The notes beneath the pieces are model-generated. The model was not told the DNA's origin. It did not search any database and saw only the letters and a list, made by a program, of their open reading frames with translations. Positions 1 through 10,701 of a stretch of DNA of 64,000 nt are shown here, in pieces. The stretch is taken from contig NC_091273.1 in NCBI RefSeq assembly GCF_042100115.1, positions 3,844,001-3,908,000 of the forward strand. Reading direction: 5' to 3'. The stretch is from Alternaria dauci. Taxonomy: Eukaryota; Ascomycota; Dothideomycetes; Pleosporales; Pleosporaceae. The translations under genes and the position numbers were made by a program. Within the stretch, counting starts at the first letter, position 1. Every line of letters starts with the position of its first letter.

Positions 1-26
1 TACCAATCTCTCGTTTCACTTCACGC

Positions 27-590
27 ATGTGCATTGAGCTAGAGCGGATGAGCCAAGTACCATATGGCAAAGCCCGAGCCTTCCAACTCGCTTTCATGTT
101 TCGTTTGGAATTTTTAAGATTCGAAAAGATGGGCACGGTTTGGTGGCGAGAGGGGCTCTACAAAACAGATGCATTGCTTCTCGTTTTGCTAAGTCAGGAG
201 CAGAACGATAGGTACCCTGAGCATCCGCTCGACTGTGCCCACGCCTTCCTCTTCCTGACGACCTACATCATACAAGATAATAGGAGGGCCTTCTTTGTGC
301 TACCCGATCAGACCGCAATTGAAAACCTACATCGACATTTAGGTTACAGGATCCTTCATCATCTCAAGTCTGTGTTGGACGAGATTTTATCGCTCGTAGT
401 GCGAGATTTGAGACGCGAATATCGACGCGACCTCTACCTAGCTTTTGGCCAACGACTACCAGCTGACATCTACGAAGGTATATTGGACTGGGTTGAGGCC
501 GCACATGACATTCCAGAAACTGTAGAAGAGTATGCGATGGGACTGTGCCGCTCTACGAACGCACTAAATCTTGAAATGAAGATGGGCTGA
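27..590 (+). CDS. hypothetical protein, 5' end probably outside window
   Basis: This is an open frame of 187 codons ending in TGA at 590. The frame stays open upstream of the first ATG to the window edge, so the true start or an earlier exon may be missing. The product is soluble, without signal peptide or membrane segment, rich in Leu, Arg and Glu, and likely helical. I do not recognise the family. The style (DIYEGILDWV near the C-terminus, many Leu/Arg helices) resembles the lineage-specific F-box-like proteins common in Pleosporales, but no F-box is seen. It could also be the last exon of a larger protein. Confidence 0.45.
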   Translation: MCIELERMSQVPYGKARAFQLAFMFRLEFLRFEKMGTVWWREGLYKTDALLLVLLSQEQNDRYPEHPLDCAHAFLFLTTYIIQDNRRAFFVLPDQTAIENLHRHLGYRILHHLKSVLDEILSLVVRDLRREYRRDLYLAFGQRLPADIYEGILDWVEAAHDIPETVEEYAMGLCRSTNALNLEMKMG

Positions 591-815
591 AAACGATATG
601 AGTATTGGATTTCTAGAAAGACAGATGATATGTTACGATTTATTTGTTCTGATACAGTCTCGCACCGCATCCACCAGGCAAACAGAAAGGTCAAAAGTGT
701 TCCACTATGAGAACAGTACCTGAGAAAACAATGCTATGCTAATGCAACGCTTCGCTTCTAGACACAAAGAATGAAAGATATAAACAAGTTCTCGACCAAG
801 TCCAGGCACACAAGC

Positions 816-1796
816 TTAGTTGATGCACTGCGAGTACCACTCGTTGGCAGCCTTGCAAGTACCAGCAGAGCAGCACTTGGCACCAGAGAAGCCCTTTCCA
901 CCGCATTGTCCGTACAGAGCAGCACAGCCAGCGCCACCAGCAGCCTTGGTAGGTGCAGCAGGAGCAGGAGCGACAACAGTGGCCATGGTAGTCTTAGCAG
1001 GGGCGGCAGGAGCTGCAGAGGAAACCACCTTGGCGGGAGTGGTGGCACCACCGGCGCTGCTAGCACCACCAGTCCAGACAGCAGGACCAGGGAAGGGGAA
1101 GTCCTTCTTGCCATTGTAGATGCTGAAGTTGGCATACGGGTCGGTGGCCTTGTAGGCGCCAGGGAACTTGACCATGGGGCCAGGGGTACCGCTACCGCCA
1201 CCCTGGACCTTGACCTGCATGCAGGAGACGTAGTGCTCAGGCTGGTTGACGTGGGAGCGATGGACACCAATGTGCTCAACGCGGACGAGGTACTCGCCGT
1301 TGGGAGTGTCCTTGGGGATCTTGGCCGCGACCCAGTCACGGTTGTAGGTGCACCAGGCGTCGCTGGTGAAGTCACCGTTGCCGCAGACACCCTCCTGGAA
1401 GATCTTGAACCAGTCACCAGATCCATCATACGAAGTCACACTGCTGGGAGCCTTGGACATGTAGACCAGGGCAGGGCCAGGGTGCTGGAACTTGGCTCCG
1501 ACGCCCAACCTGAGACGGATCTCCTCGCCAGCGTTGACGGTCATGACCTGGGTCTTGCCGGCTTTCTGCGCTCCCTGGTTGCACACGATATCGGGGCTAT
1601 CGGCGGTAGATCCATCACGGATATCGGCAGCTGGGTTGGAGGAGAACTTGATGGGGTTGTACTTGGTGGCACGGGTCGACTCGCGGACGTATTTGAATTG
1701 AGGCTGCGCAACACCAGCAACGATGTTGGTGTCGAAAAAGTAATGGGCGGAGGCCACTTGGGCGACGGCGCTGAGGACGAGGGCGTTGAACTTCAT
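816..1796 (-). CDS. secreted AA9 lytic polysaccharide monooxygenase with C-terminal CBM1
   Basis: This intronless gene encodes 326 aa. Residues 1-17 form a signal peptide cut before His18, which becomes the N-terminal copper ligand. The second histidine-brace His is H105 in FQHPGP, and Y189 fits the axial Tyr. Family knowledge says AA9 enzymes oxidatively cleave cellulose or xyloglucan outside the cell using copper and O2/H2O2. A Pro/Ala/Thr/Ser linker (about 245-288) leads to a CBM1 (about 289-326) with its usual cysteines and aromatic residues (Y295, W320, Y321). The canonical Q-x-Y near the C-terminus of the catalytic domain reads E187-H-Y here. A TATAAG at about 1944-1949 lies 150 bp upstream. 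The long open frame on the opposite strand is a shadow. Confidence 0.95.
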   Translation of the reverse strand: MKFNALVLSAVAQVASAHYFFDTNIVAGVAQPQFKYVRESTRATKYNPIKFSSNPAADIRDGSTADSPDIVCNQGAQKAGKTQVMTVNAGEEIRLRLGVGAKFQHPGPALVYMSKAPSSVTSYDGSGDWFKIFQEGVCGNGDFTSDAWCTYNRDWVAAKIPKDTPNGEYLVRVEHIGVHRSHVNQPEHYVSCMQVKVQGGGSGTPGPMVKFPGAYKATDPYANFSIYNGKKDFPFPGPAVWTGGASSAGGATTPAKVVSSAAPAAPAKTTMATVVAPAPAAPTKAAGGAGCAALYGQCGGKGFSGAKCCSAGTCKAANEWYSQCIN

Positions 1797-3705
1797 TCTG
1801 GCTAGCAGTAATGAAACTTGTGTATTTGGTAAAAAGAGTGTTGATAAACGAATGTAAAGGCTGAAAGAAGAGAATGTAGAAAGCGACTGAAACGAATGTA
1901 TTGCTTGCTGGTGAGTTGTAAATGTTGGGCGTTGTCTTGGTTCTTATATCAGAGCGGAGAGCGCGCAATCCAAAACGGCTTCATGCTGCTAGCGCCTAGC
2001 TTCCGATGACTTGGTACAAGCGGAAATGAGTTTCCTACAGAAGGCAATACGGGAGATAGCAATGCAGGTTCCGTCGACAACACCATCCTTCCTTCTGTGA
2101 TTGTAGGCGTTCTGGATCCCTTGGGAAGTGGACATGCCATTATCCATTAGACCGTTCTGAGCATAGCACCACTTGTGAAAACATCCGAATCATCTTAGTA
2201 GGCAACAGAAATACTTGTTTGGTAAACCAATGTCAATGCGGTGGTGATTTCTTCGGGTCCTGCCAAGGTCGCCTGCTAACATGCCGTTCCAGTTCACGAA
2301 GTGGCGAAACGCTGGTGTGCTTGTTTTTACGCTTGACAGACGTAGCGTTGTTTCGTTTAGAAACTTTTGACGCCTTGTTTGCCTCGATAAGTGCTAGAAA
2401 GTGGGATTCAATGGCTGTGATTCGACGTTTGGGGCGCACGGACTGTGTATACAGAACCGGTGGTTATAACGGACGGGCCGCTGTCTGACAACAGTAGCTC
2501 CACTGGGCCCGAGGCTAGCATGCCTTATGGAAGTTTGCGCGACCACCGTTGTTGCCAGTGTGTCGGACCCGCCGGTGGAGCTGGCTGTGGGCATCGTGGC
2601 CTGCGCGTAAGCCTGGCCACGGCCGGTCGTTCAGAAAGTGAACGCTGTACATACTGGAAAACATGTGACAGCTTGATCATGCTGTACAATATCTCTCAGT
2701 GCTCCTTGAGGATACGTGTCGAGTGGTTGAAATCCAGCCCCTGCAAGAGATCCCTGGTAACCAAGAATCCGCTGCATGTTGAGTGAAGGGGCAGATCGGA
2801 CAAGTCCAGCCGAGCAAGCCTCATCTAGCGATGAGACAAGATAGAAGGAAGACAAAGGGTAGAGATGATGCTAGTGACGTCATGTAGAGAAGTTAATGTT
2901 GGCGAAAAGGAGAACTGCCTGTTGTTCGGTTTGCTGCCTCGGTGCTTAGGTTGTGCAGAACCGAGTGGAGCTCTCTGTTCCATTTAGCTCGAATATTTGA
3001 TCTGTGGAAGTCTAGTAGGTCTGTACCGACGAGCGATACGCTGTGCCACATCAGGCGTCTCACTCATACCGGGCTGTGAGGTGGAGTCGATTTACTGTAG
3101 CTTAGGCCCGTTGGGAAAGGGGCAGGTGATGATGTAGTCGCGTAATTACACGAGATCATGATGAGCAACGGACCTATATCTGGTGTGTTGGCAGTAATTC
3201 TTGGGGAGGCAACCTCATGGTTGATAAAGAGTTGCTGTTGATGTGGTTCGTGGCTCCCAATAATGATACCACTAGGCTGTATTTGGCTAGTCTATTTTCG
3301 ACCAACAGCATTGGAAGGCAGGACAGGTCTATACACACTTCCCCGTGAAGCCAAGATCCAAGTAGAATGGGAAAAAAAGACATCAAATCGGTTGACGGGC
3401 TCTGCTCAGACGCAAAGAACCGTAGATATGCTCTAGGAAAGGTTGTTGCTGTCTAAGTAACGTCGACTGCCATGTAGCCAGAAGGCATGCTGCAAAAAGG
3501 TACTTCGTCGAGCAGGTGCCAAGATGGAACAACTCAATAGAACAGAAAACCAAACGAACAAGAAACATGTACTGCTCAACGCCAGCTAAGAGTGGTGGTG
3601 TATATAGCAACGCCTAGAATACGCATACGAAATTCATGATAAAGCAACATAGTCTAATGAGCAATGACGATACTGGCATACGTCGTGCTTCCTTCAAGTG
3701 TCAAT
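1797..3705. other. intergenic region, no supported gene
   Basis: About 1.9 kb lies between the LPMO promoter and the 3' end of ugo1. Short frames occur on both strands (the longest about 113 codons), but none has a family match, a signal peptide or convincing splice extensions. The left 300 bp should hold the LPMO promoter. No repeat or RNA gene was recognised. Confidence 0.6.
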
Positions 3706-5345
3706 CTAGAATTCGCCGCCGCCGCCTCCAAGGGCAGCAGCGCCCCAGATGCCGACCAAACCCCAAACACCCACTCTCCATCCTCTCCATAGACCATGCA
3801 CACCCTGACCCTTCCTTGTGCGTGGCGGCCTTGAGAAGCCCATTGCCTTTGCACTTGCGGCCTTGGCAGCATTTGCGGTCTGAACTGAGATGCCTTCCTC
3901 GCGAGCGATGAACCACATAGTACCCAGAACGCCCCTATATTGACCCGGCTCCACGATTGTCTTGAAGCTCTGGTCGGAGCTCGGCTTATCCAGACCGTAG
4001 GCTGGACTCTTAGCACGGCTAGGAGGTACTTGGTACTCTGAAGCTAGACGTTGGGTCTCGTGGTCCTGTAGGGCAGCGACCTGGCCGCGGCGCAGGACGG
4101 TTTCGAGAGGCAGGCGGACGAAGAGTTCAGTTGTGGAGGCGAGGAATGTGCTGAAGGAGTAGGTGGTAGGCGTAAGGATCGGGTCGATGCTTAGTGTTGA
4201 GCGGAGGAAGAGGGGTGTTGAGGAGGAGATGAGTGTGGGCACACAGGCGTGCATTATGGTAGCCGGAAGGAGGCTGGGCGTGACAGAAAAGGAGGGCAGA
4301 AGAGAGAGGCAAGGGTATATAGATCGTGGGGATGAGGAGATGGGTGTAATGATGAGGCGGGTGCGCACCATATCGAGGGGCGCAAGAAGAGTGGCCGCGA
4401 TGGCCGTGGCGGCGACAGCAACGCCGAGTGAGGTCAGCGGGCTTGGGCTGTCCAGTATATCCAAGCCTCCTATGCCGCTTCCTGCTGATCCTACTAGGCC
4501 TGGGTCTGGTATGTTCAGCAGGGCGGAGATCAGACTCCTGAACCATCCCTCAGTTGTCTTGAGCAGGAAATTGTAGATGAAGGTGCAGTTTGTAGCCTTC
4601 CACACGCCCCACGCCGACTCCTTCTGCCACAGCTGTGCTATCACTTCAAGCAGGGAGTCTGGTCGCTTGAGGTCTAGTCTGCTTATGGCGGATGGCGGGG
4701 GTCGTGTGGGTGTTCGTGACCGTGACCGGCTATCGAGACGTCTCTGGCGCCGCCGTGGGGATCTCGATTGCTCGACAGAAGGGGAGTAGGGCGAGGGCGA
4801 GACAGGGGTCATGCGCGGTGCAGTGGATGTGAAGTATGAGGGCGAGTCCTCGTCAGACTCCTCATCCGAGGGCGGGTACTGCGTCCATTAGCCCACATTC
4901 ACATGTCAGACCCCGCCCAGCGTCTGATACATACATCCTCAAACTTTCCGCTCGCGAAGCTCTGGGGCCTGCTCTTGTGGCCGAAGACATCTCCGTCCAA
5001 GCCGGCGAGTTGTCCCTTGGCCTCGTGTATCTGCAGTATCGTCTTCGCAACCTCGAATGGTTGGGCTAACAGGACGCTGGTGTAGTTCCACAAGGCATGG
5101 TCGAGCAGCTTTTTTGCATGCCCGGCTACTGATGGCGACGTCTCGGGAAAGTACGAGTCGTAGTCGAGATCAGAGAGAATGTCGCGTGCCTGGCTGCCGA
5201 GACTCGATTTACTACTGGCACTGGGCTTGAAAGCGGGCGGGAGTGACGAGCTTGTCTGGTTCTGCGGGACATCGGGAGGTGGGCCAATAGATGGCGGGAT
5301 GTAGTAGGGTCTTAGAGGGTTTGGGGCATCACGAGAGGTCGCCAT
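3706..5345 (-). CDS. ugo1: mitochondrial fusion protein Ugo1 (outer-membrane carrier-like)
   Basis: Two exons (5345-4935 and 4878-3706) are joined over a 56-nt intron (GTATGT...CAG, 4879-4934), giving 527 aa in frame. The N-terminus has the Pro-rich PNPLRPYYIPPSIGPPP found in filamentous-fungal Ugo1. It is followed by an LLDHALWNYTSVLLAQPFEVAKTILQ segment with the degenerate Px(D/E)xxK carrier signature. An acidic loop (DYPPSDEESDEDSPSY) crosses the splice site, and further carrier-like hydrophobic stretches follow. In yeast, Ugo1 is a modified mitochondrial carrier of the outer membrane that links Fzo1 and Mgm1 in mitochondrial fusion. The gene is head-to-head with yah1 (261 bp between starts). 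Identity rests on recalled family features, not on a search. Confidence 0.85.
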
Positions 5346-5606
5346 TGTATCTCTTGTTTTTGGGGCAGAGATTACGTGAGGCTGGAGATGTTGATCGTTT
5401 TCTTACCCGCGGTGGTGGATGCGCTGTGAAGATCGACCGGGGTCATGCCTGGTCTGTGCGCCAACATTTCTGACGTCTCACAGCATTCGGAATTATCGTC
5501 GCGTTCATTCTTGGTGACACTGCAAACACTGCAGGTCTTTCACCTCTGCACGTCCTTCTCCCTTTCCCCTTCAAGTCCAGTCGATTAGCGAGCTTTCATT
5601 CCTGTC

Positions 5607-6276
5607 ATGGCTGTTAGGAGAGCCTGTTTGAGTGCTTTGGAGGGGAGGATAGCGGGCGCAAGAGGTGCATCATCGAGTCCGCAAAGGTTCGCCAGCAATT
5701 GGACCGCGTCGACGTGGCAGAAGTCCATGCACACACGTACGATGACATCGCCTCTTCTATCACAACCGAGTGCCATCAAAGCCACATGCCCGCCATGGCT
5801 CAGAAACCGCCGCCACTTCTCCTCGTCTCCCACGTCCCGCCACGGTCACCTGGACCCACCCCGACCGGGTGAAGAGTGCGTCAGATGCACTCAACTGGAG
5901 CAATATGAGATGACTGACGCCTTCCAGACGCAAAGTAACCTTTATAGATAAAGACGGTCACGCCACAACATTCGAAGTAGCCGACGGCGACAACCTCCTC
6001 GACATCGCCCAAGCCAACGACATAGAGATGGAAGGCGCGTGTGGCGGATCCTGCGCCTGCTCAACATGCCACGTCATAGTAGAAGATGAAGCCTACTACG
6101 ACAAGATGGAGGAGCCGGACGATGACGAGAACGACATGCTGGATCTGGCGTTTGGTCTGACCGAGACCAGCCGCCTGGGATGCCAGGTTAAGATGAGCAA
6201 GGAGCTTGATGGCCTGGTCGTGCGGTTACCGAGCATGACGAGGAACCTGCAGGCTAGCGATTTCGACAGCAAGTGA
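5607..6276 (+). CDS. yah1: mitochondrial [2Fe-2S] adrenodoxin-type ferredoxin (Yah1)
   Basis: Exons 5607-5875 and 5928-6276 are separated by a 52-nt intron (GTGCGT...CAG) and encode 205 aa. The junction rebuilds the frame ...PRPGEE|RKVTFIDKDG, the usual start of the ferredoxin fold. Cluster ligands are C128, C134, C137 and C175 (C-x5-C-x2-C...C), with the acidic partner-binding helix after them. The Arg/Ser-rich N-terminus ending near RRHFSSS is a mitochondrial presequence. Yah1 passes electrons from Arh1 to Fe-S cluster assembly and to haem A and CoQ synthesis in the matrix. Reading straight through the intron hits a stop, so splicing is required. The ATG at 5607 is the first in frame, but the presequence length is uncertain. 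Confidence 0.93.
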
Positions 6277-6543
6277 GTCAAGTGAAGAAGACGGAAGTGT
6301 GGTATCGAGAGGAGACGTAGTAGCGATAAGAATATTTCATCGCACACGGTCGTATCGGTAGCGCTTAGGGATAACTTCGCATACTCGGCATCTGAGACGA
6401 CATGTATTATACGAAAACTCCGCTTGCAGATGGCCTGGCGTCGAGTACGACTCTGAATTTATGTATAGTATATGGTATCATGAACACACTGAAACTGCGT
6501 CTCTTTTGTCCCAAACGCCGAAATTATGCATACCGATGTGTCT

Positions 6544-7614
6544 TTACGCCTCGACGCTGCCCTCCTTTTTCTGCCCTCCGGTGATCATGTCTAGGAAACC
6601 CTGCTTGCTCATTTCCTTGACCTTCTCCTCCCTCTTGTCCATGCCAACTACCATGCCCGCTTTGCTCTCCCTCTCGGCCTGTTCACCCTTGACCTGAGCC
6701 GCCCTGACAGCGTTGAACAGCTTGATGACACCCTTCTGCGCCGTCCGCCTGAGCTCCTTCTCCTTTGCCGATGTGGCAGCCGTGCTGACGTTTGGGTCGT
6801 TGAGGCCCAAGACATCCTTGACCCGGCCTTTCTCTTGTGCGGCCTTGCGCTCAGCAACAATTTGTCGGCGCGCCTTCTCCGAGAGTTTCGAGTCGGCGAG
6901 CTCGCGGTTGGCGGTTGCGGCGTCCTTGCTGCGGGCCAGGATAGGCTCGGAACGTTTCGAGCTTGTCAATTTGGAGCCCAAGATTTTAGAAATCGAGTTG
7001 GCGAAGGCCCCGGGGTCGTTTCGCTTTCGTACTTTGCGCGCGGCGGTGGTGGACGTCTCGGATGCAGATGAGGCATTTGAAGCATCCGATTCGGAGTCGG
7101 CGATGGAGAACTCGTCGGCTTCAGGCTCCGAGTCGTCTTGGTCATCCTCGGCGTCGCTGGGTAACGGGGCTTCGTGGTCGACGGGCGCAGTCTTCTTCAG
7201 GGCAGACTTTGCTGGCGCCTTTGCTGGTATGCTAGCTTTGAACTTGGGCTCAGGCTTTTTGGGTGGCGCCGCCTCAACTTTCTGTTCTTCGTCCTCGTCG
7301 TCGCTGGCTGAAGACTCCTCTGCTGCCGCCGCTTGTTGCGCTGCTTTCTTGGCCTCAAACTTTGCCTGCTTCCTCAGCTGTTGCTTTGACAGCTCTTGCT
7401 TTCCGGGTAACGTCGCATTGGCCCCCGAAGGCTGGAAGGGCTCGTCTGGCTCTAGGCTGCTGCCGCGCCGGGGAGCATCGCGCGCGGCGCCCTCTTCTTC
7501 GTCGCTCGAGCTGTGGTAGTTCTTCTGCTTCTTGACCTTTCTCTTCTCCTTCTTGGGCACCTTTCCGCGCAGCTGCTCCTCGGTCCGTCTCCGTTTCAGC
7601 GATGTGTTGACCAT
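6544..7614 (-). CDS. rrp15: ribosome biogenesis protein Rrp15
   Basis: This single exon encodes 356 aa from the ATG at 7614, read as MVNTSLKRRRTEEQ. An in-frame upstream ATG at 7680 would add 22 unlike residues and is less likely. The N-terminal half is low complexity: Lys/Arg-rich nuclear signals, then Ser/Asp/Glu tracts (DDEDEEQ, DAEDDQDDSEPEADE). The conserved C-terminal half holds NDPGAFANSISKILGSKL and LRRTAQKGVIKLFNAVRAAQ, characteristic of the Rrp15 family. Rrp15 is a nucleolar factor of pre-60S particles needed for 27S/25S rRNA processing. The gene is head-to-head with SRP54 across 229 bp, both being growth-linked, which suggests a shared promoter. Confidence 0.9.
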   Translation of the reverse strand: MVNTSLKRRRTEEQLRGKVPKKEKRKVKKQKNYHSSSDEEEGAARDAPRRGSSLEPDEPFQPSGANATLPGKQELSKQQLRKQAKFEAKKAAQQAAAAEESSASDDEDEEQKVEAAPPKKPEPKFKASIPAKAPAKSALKKTAPVDHEAPLPSDAEDDQDDSEPEADEFSIADSESDASNASSASETSTTAARKVRKRNDPGAFANSISKILGSKLTSSKRSEPILARSKDAATANRELADSKLSEKARRQIVAERKAAQEKGRVKDVLGLNDPNVSTAATSAKEKELRRTAQKGVIKLFNAVRAAQVKGEQAERESKAGMVVGMDKREEKVKEMSKQGFLDMITGGQKKEGSVEA

Positions 7615-7764
7615 TGTGGTTGTGAATGTCGCGATTTGTGAATGCTGCAAGTCAATCGCGGTCGCAGAAAAAAGTTCCACGGGCGATCGGCGTTAGCAGC
7701 TCGAATCACCGACGACGGCACGCGCGCCCCGCCATACTGCATTCCCCACAGAACACCGCGAGAG

Positions 7765-7792
7765 ACCACCACCACCACCACCACCACCACCA
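7765..7792. repeat. (ACC)n trinucleotide microsatellite
   Basis: About nine tandem ACC units lie between rrp15 and SRP54, in the likely 5' leader or promoter of SRP54. Length polymorphism is expected at such a tract. Confidence 0.9.
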
Positions 7793-7843
7793 AACACCCT
7801 ACAACCTCACCCACCCCCTCATATCCCCCCAACAACCGCCGCT

Positions 7844-9510
7844 ATGGTGCTTCAGGATCTCGGGCGGCGCATCAATGCCGCCGTCACTGACCTCACGAGG
7901 TCGCCCAACCTCGATGAGAAGGTGTGTGCCACGGGGGGCGCGACATAATGATAGGTGGCTAACATGCGCAGGCCTTTGAAGCCATGGTCAAGGAGATCTC
8001 CAACGCCCTCGTCGAAGCCGATGTCAACGTCAAACTCGTCATGAACCTGCGACAATCGATCAAAAAGGCCGTCGACTTCAAGCATCTCGCGCCGGGCGTC
8101 AACAAGAAGCGCCTCATCCAGAAAGCCGTCTTCGACGAACTCGTCAAGATGGTCGACCCCCACGCCGAACCCTTCAAGCCCCGCAAGGGCAAGTCGAACG
8201 TCATCATGTTTGTTGGTCTGCAGGGTGCGGGTAAGACGACAACGTGTACCAAGCTGGCGAGATGGTACCAGGCACGAGGCTTCAAGGCCTGTCTGGTGTG
8301 CGCCGATACCTTCCGTGCCGGTGCCTTTGATCAACTGAAGCAGAACGCGACCAAGGCGAAGATCCCGTACTACGGTAGCCATACCCAGACCGATCCCGTT
8401 GTCGTGGCAGCCGAGGGTGTGGACAAGTTCAAGAAGGAGCGCTTCGAGATCATCATTGTGGACACCTCTGGACGTCACAGGCAGGAGAAGGACCTCTTCG
8501 ACGAGATGGTGCAGATTCAGAATGCCGTGACCCCCGACCAGACAATCATGGTGCTGGATGGAACAATCGGTCAGGCTGCCGAGTCGCAAGCGCGCGCTTT
8601 CAAGGAGGCTGCAGACTTCGGAGCCATCGTCATCACCAAGACCGACGGTGCAGCAGCAGGAGGTGGTGCCATCTCCGCTGTCGCCGCGACACACACGCCT
8701 ATTGTATTCCTTGGAAACGGAGAGCACATGCTGGACCTTGAGCGCTTCGCACCACAGGCTTTCGTCTCGAAACTGCTCGGCATGGGAGACGTTCAGGGAC
8801 TTGTCGAACACGTACAATCGCTCAAACTCGACCAAAAGGACACCATGAAGCACATCACCCAGGGAATTTTCACCATCAAGGATCTGCGGGATCAGCTTTC
8901 CAACATCATGAAGATGGGACCATTGTCCAAGATGGCAGGCATGATTCCCGGTCTCAGCAGTATGATGGGTGGCATGGATGACGAGGAGGGTGGCACCAAG
9001 CTCAAGCGCATGATCTACATCTGCGACAGTATGACCGAGAAAGAGCTGGAGTCAGATGGGAAGATGTTCGTTGACCAGCCCACACGTATGACACGTATCG
9101 CTCGTGGCTCCGGAACCTCAGTGCGTGAAGTCGAGGAACTGCTTACCCAACACCGCATGATGGCCGGTATGGCCAAGAAGATGAAGGGTGGAATGGCGAA
9201 CATGCAGAAAGCACAGGGTGCCATGGGAGGAGGAAACAAGCAACAACAACTCGCGGCCATGCAGAAGCGCATGCAAAGTATGGGAGGAGGCGCAGGCGGT
9301 GCCGGCGGTGGTATGCCGGATATCGGTGCTATGATGAAGATGCTCGGTGGAGGCGGCGCTGGTGGGGGTATGCCCGACATGTCAGCCCTGGGCGGAATGG
9401 GAGGCATGCCTGACATGAGTGCCATGATGAAGATGATGGGCGGTATGGGCGGTATGCCCGGTATGGGCGGAGGTGGTGCTGGCGCGGGACAAGGCAAGGG
9501 GAGGAGGTAG
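7844..9510 (+). CDS. srp54: signal recognition particle 54 kDa subunit
   Basis: Exons 7844-7921 and 7972-9510 flank a 50-nt intron (GTGTGT...CAG) and encode 538 aa. Exon 1 gives the N-domain start [17 protein letters not shown]. The GTPase motifs follow: P-loop [10 protein letters not shown] at 108-117, DTSGR at 190-194 and TKTDG at 248-252. The Met-rich M domain (from about 330) ends in a Gly/Met-rich tail and a basic GKGRR. SRP54 binds signal sequences and SRP RNA and delivers ribosomes to the ER receptor through paired GTPases. Length and motif order are normal for the eukaryotic protein. An ATG at 7984 inside exon 2 would lose the start of the N domain and is not the likely start. Confidence 0.97.
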
Positions 9511-9855
9511 TGTCAAAGCTATGAGGATATCAGTTTGCGATTTTTGATGCATAGCCGCGGCGTTTGGGTTTGTTATCACATCTGGGGGGTTCTCTGCGTT
9601 GAGGTACACATCGTATGTTACTTCTCCTACCTGCTTTCCCTTTGACCTTCTCCCTACCTAGAAGTTTCCATCGTCATGTTTGACCACCATGCTAGCTGGT
9701 TTCAGATTATGGGTTTGTTGTTCCTAGCATTCTTACAGCAGTGCCTTTAGCACTGTTTGGTTTGTTGGAATGTCTACATATAACTTGGTACAGGAGCTTG
9801 CTCAGCTCCTGCTATTGTTTTGCCCTACTCACGATCACTCTACTGATATACAAAC
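9511..9855. other. intergenic, 3' region of SRP54
   Basis: This stretch of 345 bp probably holds the SRP54 3' UTR and the promoter of the next gene. A short inverted sequence CAGGAGCTTGCTCAGCTCCTG near 9790 could form a hairpin. Nothing else is recognised. Confidence 0.5.
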
Positions 9856-10539
9856 ATGCAATCTCTACTGGGCCAACCCCGCGAAATTCGCAACATGATG
9901 TTCGCACACCTGATTGATGCGTCACAAGATCTCTCTGCCATACTCAAAGTCAACCATCAGCTAGCTGCAGAATGTATTGAGGAAGTTACATTCCATCACC
10001 AGGTGCACCTGCGACACATGATATCCGACCTTCACACCCGCTTCCCAGAAATAGAATTCGACATTGACGTTCCGCCCAAAGGCGCTGGACGGCCCGTTCT
10101 TAGTACCATGACACTCACACTTCCTGTTGGTCCACGAAATATCCGTAATCGAGACACAGTAGCCACGTTCTTGACGGAAGTGCTGTGGATGCGTGCGTTG
10201 CCTCTTACAGACACGCTCAAGATTGTTCTGCAGCCGCAGTGGATGCCAGCGTCTCAGCGGATGCCGGAGAAGGTACCCCTGGAAGGATACCAAGTATCTA
10301 GTGATAACTTGGTTCGTCACTTGAGGAACTCGATTGTGAACAAATTTACCGGCAGCAATTATGGTGTTAGGAGGGTGATTGTTTGTTGGCAAGGGGGTGC
10401 AAGTGAAGCAGCGATATGGAGGGACCTTTTGAGCTATTCACTAGCATTGACTGCGCCGTGGGCGCGCCACTTTGAGAAATGTGACTGGAATCCGCATGGG
10501 GAGGACAAAGTTGTGTGGCGGAGGAATGACGATGCCTGA
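9856..10539 (+). CDS. hypothetical F-box-like protein
   Basis: This intronless frame encodes 227 aa. The first 45 residues (LLGQPREIRNMMFAHLI...ILKVNHQLAAECIEE) follow the pattern LPxEIRNxIFxHL...LLxVNxQIxxE seen in many fungal F-box-like or DUF proteins. The rest is a mixed alpha/beta region of unknown function. There is no signal peptide and no membrane segment. The gene is convergent with the flavin monooxygenase, with 162 bp between stops. A role as a substrate adaptor of an SCF ubiquitin ligase would be inference from the N-terminal pattern only. Confidence 0.7.
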   Translation: MQSLLGQPREIRNMMFAHLIDASQDLSAILKVNHQLAAECIEEVTFHHQVHLRHMISDLHTRFPEIEFDIDVPPKGAGRPVLSTMTLTLPVGPRNIRNRDTVATFLTEVLWMRALPLTDTLKIVLQPQWMPASQRMPEKVPLEGYQVSSDNLVRHLRNSIVNKFTGSNYGVRRVIVCWQGGASEAAIWRDLLSYSLALTAPWARHFEKCDWNPHGEDKVVWRRNDDA

Positions 10540-10701
10540 AAGTCGATTCGTTGCTCTGGATTCATTACGACAACAGTGCTTAGAAGCGCAAAACTTTGTA
10601 CGCTAGCACTGCATGAAGAGAAGTTATCTCTGACCATAGTTCTATCTCCCTGTGGCTTTCTCCCCCTTCTAAGTATTTCCCATATCAGCTCTCCATCTTC
10701 C

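Noticed and set aside
771..1805. 344-codon open frame on the plus strand across the LPMO gene
   Set aside because: It is exactly antisense to a complete AA9-CBM1 gene with signal peptide and catalytic residues. Its repetitive Gly/Val/Ser composition reflects the GC-rich third positions of the real gene.
6713..7519. 268-codon plus-strand frame over rrp15
   Set aside because: Shadow of the Glu/Asp/Lys-rich rrp15 codons; Ser/Phe/Ala composition with no domain.
7852..8853. 333-codon minus-strand frame over srp54
   Set aside because: Antisense shadow of a fully conserved GTPase gene; no family features of its own.
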